Assembly: GCF_014636495.1 (NCBI RefSeq)
Contig: NZ_BMEM01000004.1
Location: forward strand, 35,994-99,993
Length of the DNA: 64,000 bases
From: Ornithinimicrobium tianjinense
Lineage (GTDB): Bacteria; Actinomycetota; Actinomycetes; Actinomycetales; Dermatophilaceae
Reading direction: 5' to 3'
Below, piece after piece: positions 55,072 through 63,478 of this stretch (its first letter is position 1; each line of letters starts with the position of its first letter). Under the pieces are notes generated by a model. It was not told the DNA's origin and did no database searches. It worked only from the letters and a program-made list of their open reading frames with translations. The position numbers and the translations under genes were made by a program.

Positions 55072-55539
55072 TCATGGCCCCGGGTGGTCGCCTCCCGCAT
55101 CCGTCTCGGTCCTCGCGTCGGGCTCGGCGGGCGCCGGCTCGTCCTCCGCGAGCGGGCCCTGCCAGCTCGGAGCCTGGACCCGTATGCCGGGCAGGTCCTC
55201 GTGGGCCTCGGGCAGGTCGACGGGCTCCATCGCGGCCGGAGGGCCGTAGATCTCCACGTCCGGGATCCCGAGCGTGGCGGCGGCCCCGGCACCCGCGGCG
55301 CCCAGCGCACCGAGGCGGGCGGCCTCCACCGCGTCGACGGCAGGGGCCGGCGGGAGGTCGTCGGGCGCTGCGAGCTCCGGATCGGGCTCGTCTGGGGCCT
55401 CGGGCTCCGGTGCGTCTGGGGCGTCGGGCTCCGCTGCGGGCGGCACCTCGACGGTGACGCGGCGGACGGTGGCCAGCCAGGTCAGCGCGGCCCCCAGGGC
55501 GAAGGAGACGAGCAGCAGCCAGACATTCACGTCGCTCAT
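55072..55539 (-). CDS. arfC: ArfC-like membrane protein
   Basis: The 155-residue protein has one N-terminal helix (VNVWLLLVSFALGAALTWLATVRRVTVEV), as in ArfC of the mycobacterial OmpATb locus. A Pro/Glu/Ala-rich linker leads to a C-terminal GIPDVEIYGPPAAMEPVDLPEAHEDLPG region with the look of the sunset-domain variant. Its ATG overlaps the arfB stop. Role: accessory to the ArfA channel, by analogy. Confidence 0.7.
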   Translation of the reverse strand: MSDVNVWLLLVSFALGAALTWLATVRRVTVEVPPAAEPDAPDAPEPEAPDEPDPELAAPDDLPPAPAVDAVEAARLGALGAAGAGAAATLGIPDVEIYGPPAAMEPVDLPEAHEDLPGIRVQAPSWQGPLAEDEPAPAEPDARTETDAGGDHPGP

Positions 55540-55691
55540 CGCCGGCCACCGACCTCACGCGCGTCAGGCAGGTCGGCCAGCGCCTCGTCGACGCTGCGGG
55601 CCCTGACCACGGCCGCCGCCACCGCGAGGGCGACGAGGGCGCCGAGGACGAAGGCGGCCAGGCACCACAGCCACTGGGTCACCAGGTCCAT
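55536..55691 (-). CDS. arfB: ArfB-like small membrane protein (51 aa)
   Basis: This gene is below common length limits. It reads MDLVTQWLWCLAAFVLGALV... with one membrane helix (residues 7-28) and the tail ARSVDEALADLPDAREVGGRR. Position between arfA and arfC, one base after the arfA stop and a four-base overlap with arfC, makes it the ArfB equivalent. Ribosome site GGGAGAG lies upstream. Confidence 0.75.
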   Translation of the reverse strand: MDLVTQWLWCLAAFVLGALVALAVAAAVVRARSVDEALADLPDAREVGGRR

Positions 55692-55692
55692 C

Positions 55693-56280
55693 TCACTCTC
55701 CCGTCACGAGCGTCAGCCGGTTGTCGACCGTCGCCACCGGCAGCGCGGCACGGGCCGCGTCCTCGATCTCTGCGCGGGCCTCCGCATCGTCGACCTCGCC
55801 GGTCAGGGTGAGGACGGTCCCGTCCCAGTCGATCTCGAGGTCGTCGCGCGCGGCTGCTGCGCCGGCCGCCACCGCTGCTGCGAGCGTCTCGGGCGCCGGG
55901 GCGACTGCATCGTCGACGACCTCGATGGCGTCGTCGACCTGAAGGTCCGCCGCCGTCGCCGTCACGGCGGCCAGCAGATCCTTGGCGGCAGTCTCGTCGG
56001 GCACCTGCGCGGCGACCCTCAGCTGCCCGTCCGAGACCGTGAGGCTGAACGGCGAGGGCAGGCCGTCGACCCGGTCGTGCGAGGGAGGAGGGACGACGAC
56101 CGGTGGGGCCGAGGTGGTGGGGGCGGGCTGCTCGGTCGCACCGTCCTCCGCCGGCGCGCCTCCGAGCAGGCCGAGCCCGGCGAGCAGCAGCGGGACCACC
56201 AGGACGGCGACCCACCACCATCCGGCCGGGCGCTGACGGTAGCGACGGGTGACCGTGGCCCACCCCGTGGCATCGCTCAC
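55693..56280 (-). CDS. arfA: ArfA/OmpATb-like protein lacking the OmpA domain
   Basis: The 195-residue protein reads SDATGWATVTRRYRQRPAGWWWVAVLVVPLLLAGLGLLGG, then two BON-like modules (FSLTVSDGQLRVAAQVPDETAAKDLLAAV ... and IDWDGTVLTLTGEVDDAEARAEIEDAARAALPVATVDNRLTL). Mycobacterial OmpATb has the same helix and BON layout but ends in a C-terminal OmpA domain, absent here. The GTG start has GGAAGGAGAG upstream. Confidence 0.75.
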   Translation of the reverse strand: MSDATGWATVTRRYRQRPAGWWWVAVLVVPLLLAGLGLLGGAPAEDGATEQPAPTTSAPPVVVPPPSHDRVDGLPSPFSLTVSDGQLRVAAQVPDETAAKDLLAAVTATAADLQVDDAIEVVDDAVAPAPETLAAAVAAGAAAARDDLEIDWDGTVLTLTGEVDDAEARAEIEDAARAALPVATVDNRLTLVTGE

Positions 56281-56586
56281 GAGCTCTCCTTCCAGGCGTC
56301 CGGTGCGGCGACCGTCCGCGTCACGGCAGGGCGCCGAGCCGGGCACAACGACGGACGCGCCTCGACCGCCAACCTACCGACCTGGGGCCGAGCACCGCCG
56401 CACCCGCATGTGGACGGCCCCATCCCGACGGCACGCCGACCGCCACCGGCTCCAGCGTGCACGTGCCCGCCTGAGGCGCCTCAACGCGGGCGTGTCGCCG
56501 GGACGCGAGGGCGTCCGCCCCCCTCACGCCGTTCCCTGCCGGGCCAGCCATCGGTCACCTCGCGGACCGACCGCCGACAGTCGCAG

Positions 56587-56642
56587 CCAGGAAAATCTTC
56601 GGCCAACCGGGCCCACTCCCCGCCGAAGATCCCGCTTCCTGG
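56587..56642. repeat. Two-part inverted repeat upstream of metN
   Basis: Outer arms CCAGGAA/TTCCTGG and inner arms ATCTTCGGC/GCCGAAGAT can form one long interrupted stem around 18 loop bases. It lies 230 bases before metN. A terminator for upstream transcription or an operator are both possible. Confidence 0.5.
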
Positions 56643-56742
56643 AGCGGCATATCTCGCAGAGCATTCGTCCACGTTGGCAACGATGGCCGTTTCGGCAGCA
56701 GATCGTTCACACACGGATTTGTTCGCCGCAGGGTCTTCGGCG

Positions 56743-56860
56743 TACTCTCGATGTCGGCCGGCCCTCCTGAAGGACCGGCAAACCCCCACCCGACGGTGAA
56801 CCGGTCGCGCGCTGCTGCGCCCCGGCCGGTCCGCCTGCCCGTCTGCCCCGACCCGCTCTG
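56743..56860 (+). ncRNA. Structured metN leader, possible SAM-responsive element
   Basis: The 130 bases before the metN GTG contain the hairpin GCCGGCCCTCCTGAAGGACCGGC. ACCGGCAAACCCCCACCC and GACGGTGAACCGG follow, then a GC-rich hairpin-forming tract. CCGGCAA(A)CC and GGTGAA resemble conserved blocks of SAM-I/SAM-IV riboswitches, which often control met transport in actinobacteria. The match is partial and was made by eye. Confidence 0.3.
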
Positions 56861-56875
56861 CCAGAGGACCCATCC

Positions 56876-57862
56876 GTGATCACGCTCGACACCGTCGGCA
56901 AGACCTTCCCGGCCACGCGCCGGCAGGCTGCCGTCACCGCCCTGGAGGACGTCAGCCTCACCGTGGAGCGCGGCCAGGTCATGGGCGTCGTCGGCCCGTC
57001 TGGCTCCGGCAAGTCCACGCTGGCGCGCATCGTCAACCTCCTCGAGCGCCCCACGACGGGCACCGTGACCGTCGACGGCCTCGACCTCACCGCCCTGACC
57101 TCGGCACGAGCCCTCAACGACGCCCGCCGCGGGATCGGCATGATCTTCCAGCAGTTCAACCTGCTCGACTCGCGCACCGCGCTGGCCAACGTCGAGCTCC
57201 CGCTCGAGCTGGCCGGTGTGGGCCGCGCCGAGCGCCGCGCCCGCGCGGGCGAGCTGCTCGAGCGCGTCGGCCTGGGCGACAAGCTCGGCTCCCACCCCTC
57301 CCAGCTCTCCGGCGGGCAGCGTCAGCGCGTGGCCATCGCCCGGGCGCTGGCTCCCCGCCCCAAGGTGCTCCTCTGCGACGAGGCGACGTCGGCCCTCGAC
57401 CCCGTCTCGACCGCCTCGGTGCTCGCCCTGGTGCGCACCCTGACCGACGAGCTGGACCTCACCACGCTGCTCATCACCCACGAGATGGACGTGGTCAAGC
57501 GCGTCTGCGACCACGTCACCCTGCTCGAGCACGGCCGGGTCGTCGACTCCGGCGCCCTCGGCGACGTGGTGGCCCGCCCCGAGTCGCCCCTGGCCACCCG
57601 CCTGCTCCCCCACCCGGGCCCCCCGTCCGACGACCGGGCCGTCGAGGTCGTCGTGGGCGGCGACTCCCCCGACACCGTGCTCACCGACCTGATCCGCAGG
57701 TATGACGTGCACGTCACCGTCCTCGGCGGCGCCGTCGAGACCCTCGGTGGCCAGCGCTTCGGCCGCCTCCAGCTCCGCGTCGACGGCGCGCCCGACGAGG
57801 TCCGCGGAGCCCTCGACCACCTCGCCGCGCACCAGCGCCCGACCACGGAGACCGCCGCATGA
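56876..57862 (+). CDS. metN: Methionine ABC transporter ATP-binding protein
   Basis: The 328-residue ATPase has Walker A GPSGSGKST, QQFNLLDSRTALANVELPLELAG, signature LSGGQRQR, Walker B VLLCDEATSALDP and THEMDVVKRVCDH. The C-terminal 90 residues form the NIL regulatory domain, which in E. coli MetN binds methionine and inhibits transport. GTG start. The stop overlaps the metI ATG by four bases. Confidence 0.96.
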   Translation: MITLDTVGKTFPATRRQAAVTALEDVSLTVERGQVMGVVGPSGSGKSTLARIVNLLERPTTGTVTVDGLDLTALTSARALNDARRGIGMIFQQFNLLDSRTALANVELPLELAGVGRAERRARAGELLERVGLGDKLGSHPSQLSGGQRQRVAIARALAPRPKVLLCDEATSALDPVSTASVLALVRTLTDELDLTTLLITHEMDVVKRVCDHVTLLEHGRVVDSGALGDVVARPESPLATRLLPHPGPPSDDRAVEVVVGGDSPDTVLTDLIRRYDVHVTVLGGAVETLGGQRFGRLQLRVDGAPDEVRGALDHLAAHQRPTTETAA

Positions 57863-58518
57863 TCAACTGGGAACGCGTCGGTCCGGCCCTCTGGCAGGCC
57901 ACCCTGGAGACCGTCTACATGGTGTCGGCCTCGATGGCCCTGGCCCTCGTCCTCGGCATCCCGCTCGGCGTCCTGCTCCTGCTCACCGCGCCCGACGGCC
58001 TCACTCCCCGGCGGGTGGTCAGCAGCGTGGTCGGCGCCATCGTCAACATGGGCCGCTCAGTGCCGTTCATCGTGCTGCTCGTCCTCGTCGCGCCGATCAC
58101 CCGGCTCGTCACCGGGACGACCATCGGCTCGACGGCCACGATCGTGCCGCTGACGATCGCCGCCGTGCCCTTCTTCGCCCGCCTGGTCGAGGCGGCCCTG
58201 CGCGAGGTGCACCCCGGCAAGGTGGAGGCCGCCCGCGCGATGGGGGCCAGCACCGGCCAGATCGTCCGCGCCGTCCTGCTGCCCGAGGCCCGTCCGGGCC
58301 TGATCGCGGCCGCCACGGTCACGCTCATCGCCCTCATCTCCTACTCCGCGATGGCCGGCGCCATCGGCGGCGGCGGGCTCGGCGACTTCGCCATCCGCTA
58401 CGGCTACCAGCGCTTCGACACGGCCGTGACCGTGGCCTGCGTCGTCGTCCTGCTGATCATGGTGCAGCTCCTGCAGTCGGCCGGCGACCGCCTGGCCCGC
58501 CGCCTCGCCCACCGCTGA
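57859..58518 (+). CDS. metI: Methionine ABC transporter permease
   Basis: The 219-residue permease has five helices. The EAA loop is AALREVHPGKVEAARAMGASTGQIVRAVLLPEARPGLIAA, which docks to MetN. GRSVPFIVLLVLVAPITRL is the conserved early segment. Translationally coupled to metN. Confidence 0.96.
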   Translation: MINWERVGPALWQATLETVYMVSASMALALVLGIPLGVLLLLTAPDGLTPRRVVSSVVGAIVNMGRSVPFIVLLVLVAPITRLVTGTTIGSTATIVPLTIAAVPFFARLVEAALREVHPGKVEAARAMGASTGQIVRAVLLPEARPGLIAAATVTLIALISYSAMAGAIGGGGLGDFAIRYGYQRFDTAVTVACVVVLLIMVQLLQSAGDRLARRLAHR

Positions 58519-58588
58519 GGCGCCCGACGCACCCGGCCGCACCACCCCATACCCCCGCAACACCCACCACCACGAGAGAGAGTCCCTC

Positions 58589-59437
58589 ATGTCCCGCACC
58601 GCGCCCCGCCGCCTGGCCCTCACCACCGTCGCCCTCTCCGGCGCGATGATGATGTCGGCCTGCGGCTCCGGCGCGGAGGCCGAGCAGGCCGGCGCCACCA
58701 GCGCCGACGGAGCCGCGGTCATCACCGTCGCCGTCACGCCCGTGCCGCACGCGGACATCCTGCAGTTCGTGGACGACGAGCTGGCGGCCGACGCCGGCCT
58801 CGACATCGAGATCGTGGAGTTCACCGACTACGTCCAGCCCAACGTGGCCCTGGACGAGGGCTCGGTCGACGCCAACTACTACCAGCACGGTGTCTTCCTG
58901 GCCGACCAGGTCACGCAGGCCGGCTACGACATCGTCGGGCTCGGGCCGATCAGCTTCCAGCCGATGGGCCTCTACTCCGAGTCGGTCACCGACCTCGCCG
59001 ACCTGCCCACCGGCGCGACCGTCGCGATCCCCAACGACCCGGTCAACGGCTCGCGCGGCCTCAAGCTGCTCGCCCAGGAGGGCGTCATCACGCTGGCCGA
59101 CCCCGACGCCGCGGTGCCCACCCTGCTGGACGTCACCGACAACCCCAAGGACCTGCGGTTCGAGGAGGTCGAGGCCGCCCAGCTGCCCCGCAGCCTCGCC
59201 GACGTCGACCTGGCCGCCGTCCCCGGCAACTACGCCCTCGACGCCGGCCTCTCCCCGCGGGACGACGCGCTCGTGGCCGAGGACACCAGCGACACCACCT
59301 ATGCCAACCAGCTCGTCGTCCGCAGCGGCGACGAGGACGACGAGCGCGTGCAGAAGCTCTACGAGCTGCTGACCTCCGACGCGGTCCGTCAGTACATCCA
59401 GGACACCTACGACGGCGCGGTCGTCGCGGCCTCCTGA
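58589..59437 (+). CDS. metQ: MetQ/NlpA methionine-binding lipoprotein, copy 1
   Basis: The 282-residue lipoprotein has a lipobox at Cys25 (MMMSAC). The NlpA family segments VPHADILQFVDDELAADAGLDIEIVEFTDYVQPNVALDEGSVDANYYQHGVFLADQ and LYSESVTDLADLPTGATVAIPNDPVNGSRGLKLL are clear. It captures methionine outside the membrane for MetNI. It is about 65 percent similar by eye to the next gene. Confidence 0.94.
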   Translation: MSRTAPRRLALTTVALSGAMMMSACGSGAEAEQAGATSADGAAVITVAVTPVPHADILQFVDDELAADAGLDIEIVEFTDYVQPNVALDEGSVDANYYQHGVFLADQVTQAGYDIVGLGPISFQPMGLYSESVTDLADLPTGATVAIPNDPVNGSRGLKLLAQEGVITLADPDAAVPTLLDVTDNPKDLRFEEVEAAQLPRSLADVDLAAVPGNYALDAGLSPRDDALVAEDTSDTTYANQLVVRSGDEDDERVQKLYELLTSDAVRQYIQDTYDGAVVAAS

Positions 59438-59502
59438 CGGCCCGACGCCCGCCCGCCCCACGCCATACCCCGAACCCGAAGAACAGAACACGAAGGACAG
59501 AC

Positions 59503-60351
59503 ATGCGCACCCCCGTGACCCTCACCGCCCTGCTCGCCGCCGGCACCCTCGCCCTCACCGCCTGCGGCAGCAACGCCGGCGCCAGCACCGCCCCCGACGC
59601 CGCCACCGGCTCGGCCGCCACCTCCGAGCCCCTCAAGGTCGGCGTCTCCCCGGTCCCGCACGCGGAGATCCTGCAGTTCGTCGACGACGAGCTGGCCGCC
59701 GACGCCGGCATCGACCTGGAGCTGGTCGAGTTCACCGACTACGTGCAGCCCAACGTCGCCCTCGACGACGGCTCCCTGGACGCGAACTACTTCCAGCACG
59801 AGCCCTACCTGGCCGAGCAGGAGTCCGCCGCGGGCTACGACTTCACGGCCGTGACCCCGGTGCACCTGGAGCCGCTGGGCCTCTACTCGGAGAAGGTCGG
59901 CTCCGTCGCCGAGCTCCCCGACGGCGCGCAGATCGCCATCCCCAACGACCCGACCAACGCCGCCCGCGCGCTCCAGCTGCTCGAGGGCGAGGGCCTGATC
60001 ACCCTCGCCGACACGGGCGAGGCCTCGGCCACCGTGCTCGACATCGAGGACAACCCCAAGAACCTGGAGTTCGCCGAGATCGAGGCCGCGCAGCTGCCGC
60101 GCAGCCTCGCCGACGTCGACGCCGCGGTCATCAACGGCAACTACGCCATCGAGGCCGACCTGTCGCCGGCCAAGGACGCCATCGCGGTCGAGTCGCCCGA
60201 GGGCAACCCCTACGCCAACCTGCTCGTCGTCCGCACCGGTGACGAGACCGACCCCCGCATCGTCAAGCTCGCCGAGCTGCTCTCCTCCGACGAGGTCGCG
60301 CAGTTCATCGAGGACACCTACGACGGAGCGGTGATCCCGGCCGCCGGCTGA
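59503..60351 (+). CDS. metQ: MetQ/NlpA methionine-binding lipoprotein, copy 2
   Basis: The 282-residue paralogue of the preceding gene has a lipobox at Cys21 (ALTAC). VPHAEILQFVDDELAADAGIDLELVEFTDYVQPNVALDDGSLDANYFQHEPYL is nearly identical to copy 1; signal peptides and residues 160-200 differ more. Both copies are the same length. The pair probably arose by tandem duplication and may differ in affinity for D/L-methionine or related compounds. Confidence 0.94.
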   Translation: MRTPVTLTALLAAGTLALTACGSNAGASTAPDAATGSAATSEPLKVGVSPVPHAEILQFVDDELAADAGIDLELVEFTDYVQPNVALDDGSLDANYFQHEPYLAEQESAAGYDFTAVTPVHLEPLGLYSEKVGSVAELPDGAQIAIPNDPTNAARALQLLEGEGLITLADTGEASATVLDIEDNPKNLEFAEIEAAQLPRSLADVDAAVINGNYAIEADLSPAKDAIAVESPEGNPYANLLVVRTGDETDPRIVKLAELLSSDEVAQFIEDTYDGAVIPAAG

Positions 60352-60362
60352 CCCCTTCTCGC

Positions 60363-60410
60363 GGTATGCCGAGGGCCCGGCGGGTGCACCCGCCGGGCCT
60401 GCGGCATACC
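60363..60410. terminator. met operon terminator with inverted GGTATGCC ends
   Basis: A strong hairpin begins GGTATGCCG (60363-60371), pairs with CGGCATACC (60402-60410) and continues inwards with about 13 GC-rich base pairs after one mismatch. It lies just after metQ copy 2. Confidence 0.85.
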
Positions 60411-60430
60411 TCGGCCCCTAGCATCTGCGC

Positions 60431-61630
60431 ATGTCCGCACCCACGCGCTTCCTCGACCTGGCCGATCCCCGCTTCGACGTGACCGGCCCCGCCGTGATCG
60501 ACGCGCGCGAGGAGGGGTTCTGGGCGCGGACCAGCTACGGGTATGCCGTGCTGCGCCACGCGGAGGTGACCGCGCTCCTCAAGGACCGGCGTTTCCGGCA
60601 GGGCAACGCCCGGTGGCCCGCGCAGAACGGGATCCACTCCGGGATGTTCAGCGACTGGTGGCAGCGGGTGCTGCTCTCGCTGGAGGGCGAGGAGCACCTG
60701 CGGGTGCGGCGGCTGCTCAACCCGGCGTTCAAGCAGGGGGCGCTCACGCCGATGGTGCCCGGCTTCACCGCGCTCGCCCACGAGCTGGTCGACGGGTTCT
60801 GCGAGCGCGGGTCGGTGGAGTTCATCAGCGAGTTCGCCGAGCCGTACGCCTCACGGATCCTGTGCCGGCTGGTTGGGCTGCCGGAGTCGGAGTGGCTCCA
60901 GGTGGCCCACTGGGCCGACGACCTCGGCAAGAGCTTCGGCGTGCGCGTCAAGGAGGACCTCCCGCGGATCGAGGCGGCGCTCGACGGGCTCTACGGCTAC
61001 TGCGACGAGGTCGTGCGCGACCGCACCACCCACCCGCGCGACGACATGGTCTCCGACCTCGTGCGGCACCAGCAGGAGGGCAAGCTCTCGGCGGAGGAGC
61101 TGTCTGTCGCGCTCGTCTTCCTCGTCTTCGCCGGGATGGAGACGACGCGCAACCAGCTCGGGCTGGCGCTGCAGACGCTGCTGGCCCACCCCGACCAGTG
61201 GCGGCTGCTCGGCGAGCAGCCGGAGCTGGGGCGCAACGCCGTGGAGGAGGTGATGCGCGTCAACCCGACCGTCACCTGGATCACCCGGGAGGCGCTGCAG
61301 GACGTGGACCTCGGCGACGGCCTCGTGCTGCGCGAGGGTGACATCGTGCAGGTGCTCTCGCACAGCGCGGGCACCGACCCGCGGGCGCAGCCGGACCCGG
61401 CGTTCGACATCCGGGTCGAGCACCCGATGCACATGGGCTTCGGCGGGGGCGTGCACCACTGCCTCGGCCACTGGGTGGCGCGGATGGACATGTCGGTAGC
61501 CCTGCCGGTCCTGGCCGCCCGGATGCCGGACGCCCGCCCCGACGGCCCGGGCGAGTGGCTGCCGGTCTCGGGCAACACCGGCGCGATCCGCTACCCGATC
61601 GCGTTCACGCCGACTGCTCGCCGCGGCTGA
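60431..61630 (+). CDS. Cytochrome P450
   Basis: The 399-residue soluble P450 has the haem-ligand loop FGGGVHHCLGHWVARMD (Cys344) and the K-helix E273-x-x-R276. The I-helix FAGMETTRNQLGLAL has Glu where AGxDT is usual. The haem Cys loop has HH-C-L-G rather than RFxxG-x-x-x-C, a variation also seen in other actinobacterial P450s. No ferredoxin or reductase gene is adjacent, so partners and substrate are unknown. It lies at the edge of lower-GC DNA. Confidence 0.93.
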   Translation: MSAPTRFLDLADPRFDVTGPAVIDAREEGFWARTSYGYAVLRHAEVTALLKDRRFRQGNARWPAQNGIHSGMFSDWWQRVLLSLEGEEHLRVRRLLNPAFKQGALTPMVPGFTALAHELVDGFCERGSVEFISEFAEPYASRILCRLVGLPESEWLQVAHWADDLGKSFGVRVKEDLPRIEAALDGLYGYCDEVVRDRTTHPRDDMVSDLVRHQQEGKLSAEELSVALVFLVFAGMETTRNQLGLALQTLLAHPDQWRLLGEQPELGRNAVEEVMRVNPTVTWITREALQDVDLGDGLVLREGDIVQVLSHSAGTDPRAQPDPAFDIRVEHPMHMGFGGGVHHCLGHWVARMDMSVALPVLAARMPDARPDGPGEWLPVSGNTGAIRYPIAFTPTARRG

Positions 61631-61706
61631 GACCCGCATATCTACACCGACCACCGAGTATTCAACGTACGGTGAGATGTACGCGGTCGCTTTAGCTTGC
61701 GCTGCT

Positions 61707-61714
61707 ACCATACC
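61707..61714 (+). repeat. Target site duplication, left copy (ACCATACC)
   Basis: ACCATACC directly precedes the left end of the IS element and is repeated after its right end. Confidence 0.9.
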
Positions 61715-63200
61715 GGCTCTTCCCAGTTGCGGTGGGGGTCATAGGTTGAGCCCTCCGCCGATGAGGAGCATGCGCAGCCTGTAGTTGGACCTGTTCTTGA
61801 AGCCTCGAGCCAGGCGACGGTGCAACTCGACCAGTCCGTTGATGGCCTCTGTCCCGCCATTCGTGGCGCCGGTGGTGAAGTAGGCCAGGAACGCCTCTTT
61901 CCACTTGCGCAGGGTGCGGCCCAGACGGGCGATCTCGGGGATCGGGCAGGTGGGGAAGGTCGCGACGATCCGCTCGGCGATCGCGCGGCCATCGGCCTTG
62001 TCCGCCTGCCGGTAGGCCGCGCGCAGCAGCTGGGCGCACTGCCAGGTCAGGTCGACCTCCTCGTGGGCCTCGTGGGCGGCGAACGCGCGGGCGATGCGGG
62101 CGCGTTGCTTGTCGGTGAGGTTCTCGGCACCGGCGCGCAGGATGTTCTGGATGCCGTACAGCGGGTCGCCCTTGCGACCACGGTGGCCGGTGGTGGCCTG
62201 CTGCACCCGGCGCCGGACCTCATCGACGCACTTGGTGCCCAGGGCGACGACGTGGAAGACGTCCAGGACGGCGGTGGCCTCGGCCAGCTCGTCATCGATC
62301 GCGGCCTTGTACCCGTGGAACGGGTCGAGGGTGGCGACCTGCACGCCGGCGGTGAAGTCCGCACCACGCTGCGTGAGCCAGTCGGCGTAGGCCTTCTTGG
62401 ACCGGCCCGGTACCAGGTCCAGCAACCGGGCCCTGACCTGCCCGTTCTCATCGCTGGTGAGGTCGACCATGCCGGTCAGCTCCTTCGGGCCGCGGCCGCC
62501 GTCCTCCGGTGGCTTGGTGGACACGTGGTGCCACACGTGCTCATCTACGCCAAGGGTGGACACGCCGGCGAAGCGGGACTCGTCAGCCGCTGCGGCGGCC
62601 AGGATCGGCTCGATGCCGGACCAGACGGTGTCCCAGCCCAGGCCGAGCTGGCGGGCCAGGCCGAGCACCGTGGCGTGCTCGCGGCGCAGCTGCTCCACCG
62701 CCCACGCCCGGGCTCGGGTGGTCCAGGTCGAGCGCGGCGGGGCGAGGTCTTCGTCGGTCTCGGTGAACGAGCGCCGCGGACACGTCGTCTCTCGGCAGGC
62801 CCAGGTCCGCTTCACCCACACCAGCCGCACCGGCGCGCCGAACGCCGGGATGTCGACCAACCGGCACTCCCGCCGGCCGCGCGAGGTCGCGCGCACCCCG
62901 CAGTCCGGGCAACCCACCGGCCCCGGTGCCGACTCCAGGCGCACCACCAGCCCGTCCGGGCCGCGAGCCACGCCGATCACGTGATAGCCATCCAACCCGA
63001 CGAGCAGATCACAGCTGGAGCAGTAGACGCTGCCCGCGCCGACGGCACGGCAGCAGGACGTAGGGTGGTCCATCGTCGAGGTCCTCGAGGTCTCGGAATG
63101 CTTGGTCGCTTCCGATCTTGAGGACCTCGACCCCTCTCGCCCCGACACCTACGCCGCTCGGCGCGTCACACCCTCACCCCCACCGCAACTGGGAAGAGCC
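61715..63200. mobile_element. Complete ISL3-family insertion sequence
   Basis: A 1486-bp element has perfect 25-bp terminal inverted repeats (61715-61739 and 63176-63200, starting GGCTCTTCCCAG). One transposase gene fills most of it. An 8-bp direct duplication of the target, ACCATACC, flanks it, as ISL3 elements usually generate. Intact ends and target duplication suggest recent insertion. Confidence 0.95.
61739..63073 (-). CDS. ISL3 family transposase
   Basis: The 444-residue DDE transposase begins MDHPTSCCRAV. It carries an N-terminal zinc finger (VGCPDCGVRATSRGRR). The catalytic region reads GVDEHVWHH, ATLDPFHGYKAAIDDELAEATAVLDVFHVVALGTKCVDEVRRRV and, near the end, GGTEAINGLVELHRRLARGFKNRSNYRLRMLL. 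Full length and with no frame disruption. The stop codon overlaps the left inverted repeat. Confidence 0.96.
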   Translation of the reverse strand: MDHPTSCCRAVGAGSVYCSSCDLLVGLDGYHVIGVARGPDGLVVRLESAPGPVGCPDCGVRATSRGRRECRLVDIPAFGAPVRLVWVKRTWACRETTCPRRSFTETDEDLAPPRSTWTTRARAWAVEQLRREHATVLGLARQLGLGWDTVWSGIEPILAAAAADESRFAGVSTLGVDEHVWHHVSTKPPEDGGRGPKELTGMVDLTSDENGQVRARLLDLVPGRSKKAYADWLTQRGADFTAGVQVATLDPFHGYKAAIDDELAEATAVLDVFHVVALGTKCVDEVRRRVQQATTGHRGRKGDPLYGIQNILRAGAENLTDKQRARIARAFAAHEAHEEVDLTWQCAQLLRAAYRQADKADGRAIAERIVATFPTCPIPEIARLGRTLRKWKEAFLAYFTTGATNGGTEAINGLVELHRRLARGFKNRSNYRLRMLLIGGGLNL

Positions 63201-63208
63201 ACCATACC
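63201..63208 (+). repeat. Target site duplication, right copy (ACCATACC)
   Basis: ACCATACC directly follows the right IS end, identical to the left flank at 61707-61714. Confidence 0.9.
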
Positions 63209-63256
63209 GAGGACTGGGACGCCATCCGGTCGCACCTCAGTATGGGAGGGCACAGC

Positions 63257-63457
63257 ATGAAGCTGCAGTTCTTCATTTCCGTGTCGACCAGCGCCTGCAT
63301 CGCATTCGCAGTCTCCGCATCCCCAGCGACTGCCACCTCGCGACCTGTCCACTCTGCGTCTACGCAGCAACAAGGCATGTCCAGTTCTAGCAGTAGACGA
63401 CTCAAGCGAGGTCCCGTCGATCGGCGCGTCATCGACCTTCGTGGACAGCGACAGTAA
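63257..63457 (+). CDS. Small secreted protein of unknown function
   Basis: The 66-residue product has a signal peptide (MKLQFFISVSTSACIAFAVSASPATA) and a short Ser/Arg-rich mature part (about 40 residues). A GGGAGGG ribosome site precedes the ATG. Base composition is visibly less GC-rich than the rest of the window. The insertion sequence sits 56 bases upstream, so its own promoter may have been interrupted or replaced. Confidence 0.55.
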   Translation: MKLQFFISVSTSACIAFAVSASPATATSRPVHSASTQQQGMSSSSSRRLKRGPVDRRVIDLRGQRQ

Positions 63458-63478
63458 AACCGCGTACATGGGAGGACA

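Larger units (their letters stand above)
56281..56875. other. Intergenic region between arfA and metN
   Basis: No gene is seen in these 595 bases. They hold, in order, the probable arfA promoter, an inverted repeat at 56587-56642, an AT-richer stretch around 56640-56740 that may be the metN promoter, and the structured metN leader (56743-56860). Confidence 0.6.
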
